A stretch of DNA of 7,662 bases from an uncultured Collinsella sp. GTDB taxonomy: Bacteria > Actinomycetota > Coriobacteriia > Coriobacteriales > Coriobacteriaceae. Shown in pieces: positions 7,128-7,662 of the stretch. Within the stretch, counting starts at the first letter, position 1, and the number at the start of each line of letters is the position of its first letter. The DNA lies in contig CAAEOL010000045.1 in NCBI GenBank assembly GCA_900757595.1, forward strand, positions 1-7,662. Reading direction: 5' to 3'. A program made the position numbers and the translations under genes. The notes under the pieces were generated by a model. The model did no database searches and was not told where the DNA came from. It worked only from the letters and a program-made list of their open reading frames with translations.

Positions 7128-7218
7128 TTCGGTCGGCCCTGCACGAGCGCCTCCGCAAGGCTCGCGGGACCAAAATGATCTGCTTTCTTCCGCCCGCGGA
7201 GATCGGCTGACGGCGCTC

Positions 7219-7378
7219 GCCACGAAATGGGCCCATCTACTACGTTTGACTCGATACCCCCGACCATAACCGCTATTCATGAAAAATCGCAGGCGTTCTA
7301 CCTGCGGTTTTCATTTCGCATTGCTTGCCGTGGTCGAGGGCTGCCGCCTAAACGTAGTAGATGGGCCCATTTCGTGGC
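7219..7378 (+). repeat. Structured repeat unit B (160 nt, perfect 29-bp arms)
   Basis: Positions 7219-7247 are the exact reverse complement of 7350-7378. Each arm also contains the self-palindrome ATGGGCCCAT (7228-7237 and 7361-7370). The middle stem is CGACCA (7261-7266) with TGGTCG (7331-7336). The central hairpin pairs 7283-7293 with 7301-7311 (11 bp, one wobble) around the 7-nt loop CGTTCTA. It has an A-run on the 5' side and a T-run on the 3' side, so it could act as a weak terminator in both directions. Perfect arms suggest recent spread or strong constraint. Confidence 0.88.
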
Positions 7379-7471
7379 AGACGAGTCACGCGATAGCCCT
7401 CGCGAGGCCAAAATAGTCCGTTTTCCTCCGTCCACGGGAGTTAAAGGGCTGTTACGGATATGCTGCCATTC

Positions 7472-7625
7472 CAAAACTACGCCGGATTACGGAGCTAAAG
7501 TCGGAGCCCTCATCCATACCCCCTATTTTTGAAAAACAACAGGCTATCTACCTGCGGGTTTGTTTTTGCGATTTTCTGTATGGTCGGAGGTTCGCTATCC
7601 AGTCCCGTAATCCGGCATAGTTTTG
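7472..7625 (+). repeat. Structured repeat unit C (154 nt)
   Basis: Arms 7472-7492 and 7605-7625 are 21 nt long and pair at 20 positions; the exception is C7480 against A7617. The middle stem has a sequence different from units A and B but is still perfect: CCATAC (7514-7519) with GTATGG (7578-7583). The central hairpin pairs CAGG (7540-7543) with CCTG (7551-7554) around a 7-nt loop CTATCTA. It is extended below a bulge by AAAAACAA (7532-7539) with TTGTTTTT (7560-7567), which looks terminator-like. The core TCTACCTGCGG matches unit B on the plus strand. Confidence 0.85.
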
Positions 7626-7662
7626 TTCGCAGCGGCACAACCGCGCGCTCACGCGCGGGGCC

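Larger units (their letters stand above)
6929..7662. repeat. Non-coding tandem array of structured ~250-bp repeats
   Basis: This 734-nt stretch has no believable gene. It contains three nested-palindrome units starting at 6974, 7219 and 7472 (245 and 253 nt apart). The spacers are also related. GGCTGTTAC(C/G)GA occurs 25 nt before both the first unit (6949) and the third (7447). The spacer pieces 7161-7213 and 7399-7456 align, both with CTCGCG, CCAAAAT and a TTTC(C/T)TCCG run. The last bases (7641-7662) resemble the same spacer start and include the GC hairpin CCGCGCG-CTCA-CGCGCGG, so the array probably continues to the right. Two frames of 83 and 101 codons cross it but lack ribosome sites and follow the repeat units; they are not called. 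Confidence 0.85.

Noticed and set aside
7016..7267. An 83-codon minus-strand frame containing MPVYYDEFDIPDHDC
   Set aside because: It runs through repeat unit A and its spacer, has no ribosome site, and the equivalent frame is broken in unit C. Conservation between units follows base pairing, not codons.
7227..7532. A 101-codon plus-strand frame beginning inside unit B
   Set aside because: It crosses unit B, a spacer and half of unit C with no ribosome site; the peptide is low in family character and starts inside an inverted-repeat arm.
6929..7662. CRISPR array or integron attC cassette array
   Set aside because: Units are about 154-160 nt with divergent sequences and related spacers, unlike short identical CRISPR repeats with unique spacers. 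There is no cassette gene between units, as attC arrays would have.

Overview
The window looks like chromosome from a high-GC actinobacterium. GC-rich codon use, the gene content and the GGGGACAG-type intergenic repeats point to the Coriobacteriia, most likely Collinsella or a close relative. That assignment comes from recognition and was not tested by a search.

Layout. Positions 1-1283 (minus strand) carry an ABC exporter pair: a MacB/LolD-type ATPase (570-1283), followed 8 nt downstream by an FtsX/MacB-type permease that runs off the left edge (1-561). A 319-nt gap (1284-1602) holds a possible promoter for this pair and a cluster of short, degenerate GGGGACAG repeats that includes a perfect 23-bp inverted repeat. 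Positions 1603-4930 (minus strand) form a second, tightly packed ABC operon of DrrA-like ATPase, ABC-2 permease and ABC-2 permease. The two permeases overlap by 14 nt. Diverging from it is a two-component pair on the plus strand: a HisKA_3 sensor kinase (5142-6287) and a NarL/LuxR-type response regulator (6284-6928), sharing an ATGA overlap.

How they may work together. The kinase/regulator genes and the ABC-2 operon share a 211-nt divergent control region (4931-5141) rich in dyads. The simplest reading is that the pair senses an envelope or antimicrobial signal and controls the exporter, but the substrate cannot be read from the sequence. The kinase start lies 6 nt after a TACAAT box, so its mRNA may be leaderless.

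The most unusual part is the gene-free right end (6929-7662). It holds three related units of 154, 160 and 154 nt at about 250-bp spacing. Each has long terminal inverted-repeat arms (24, 29 and 21 bp), a 6-bp middle stem and a central hairpin with a 7-nt loop. Arm sequences differ between units but stay complementary within each unit. The interior of the first unit is inverted relative to the other two although its left flank is not. The array probably continues past the right edge. No tRNA, rRNA, CRISPR array or transposase gene was seen.
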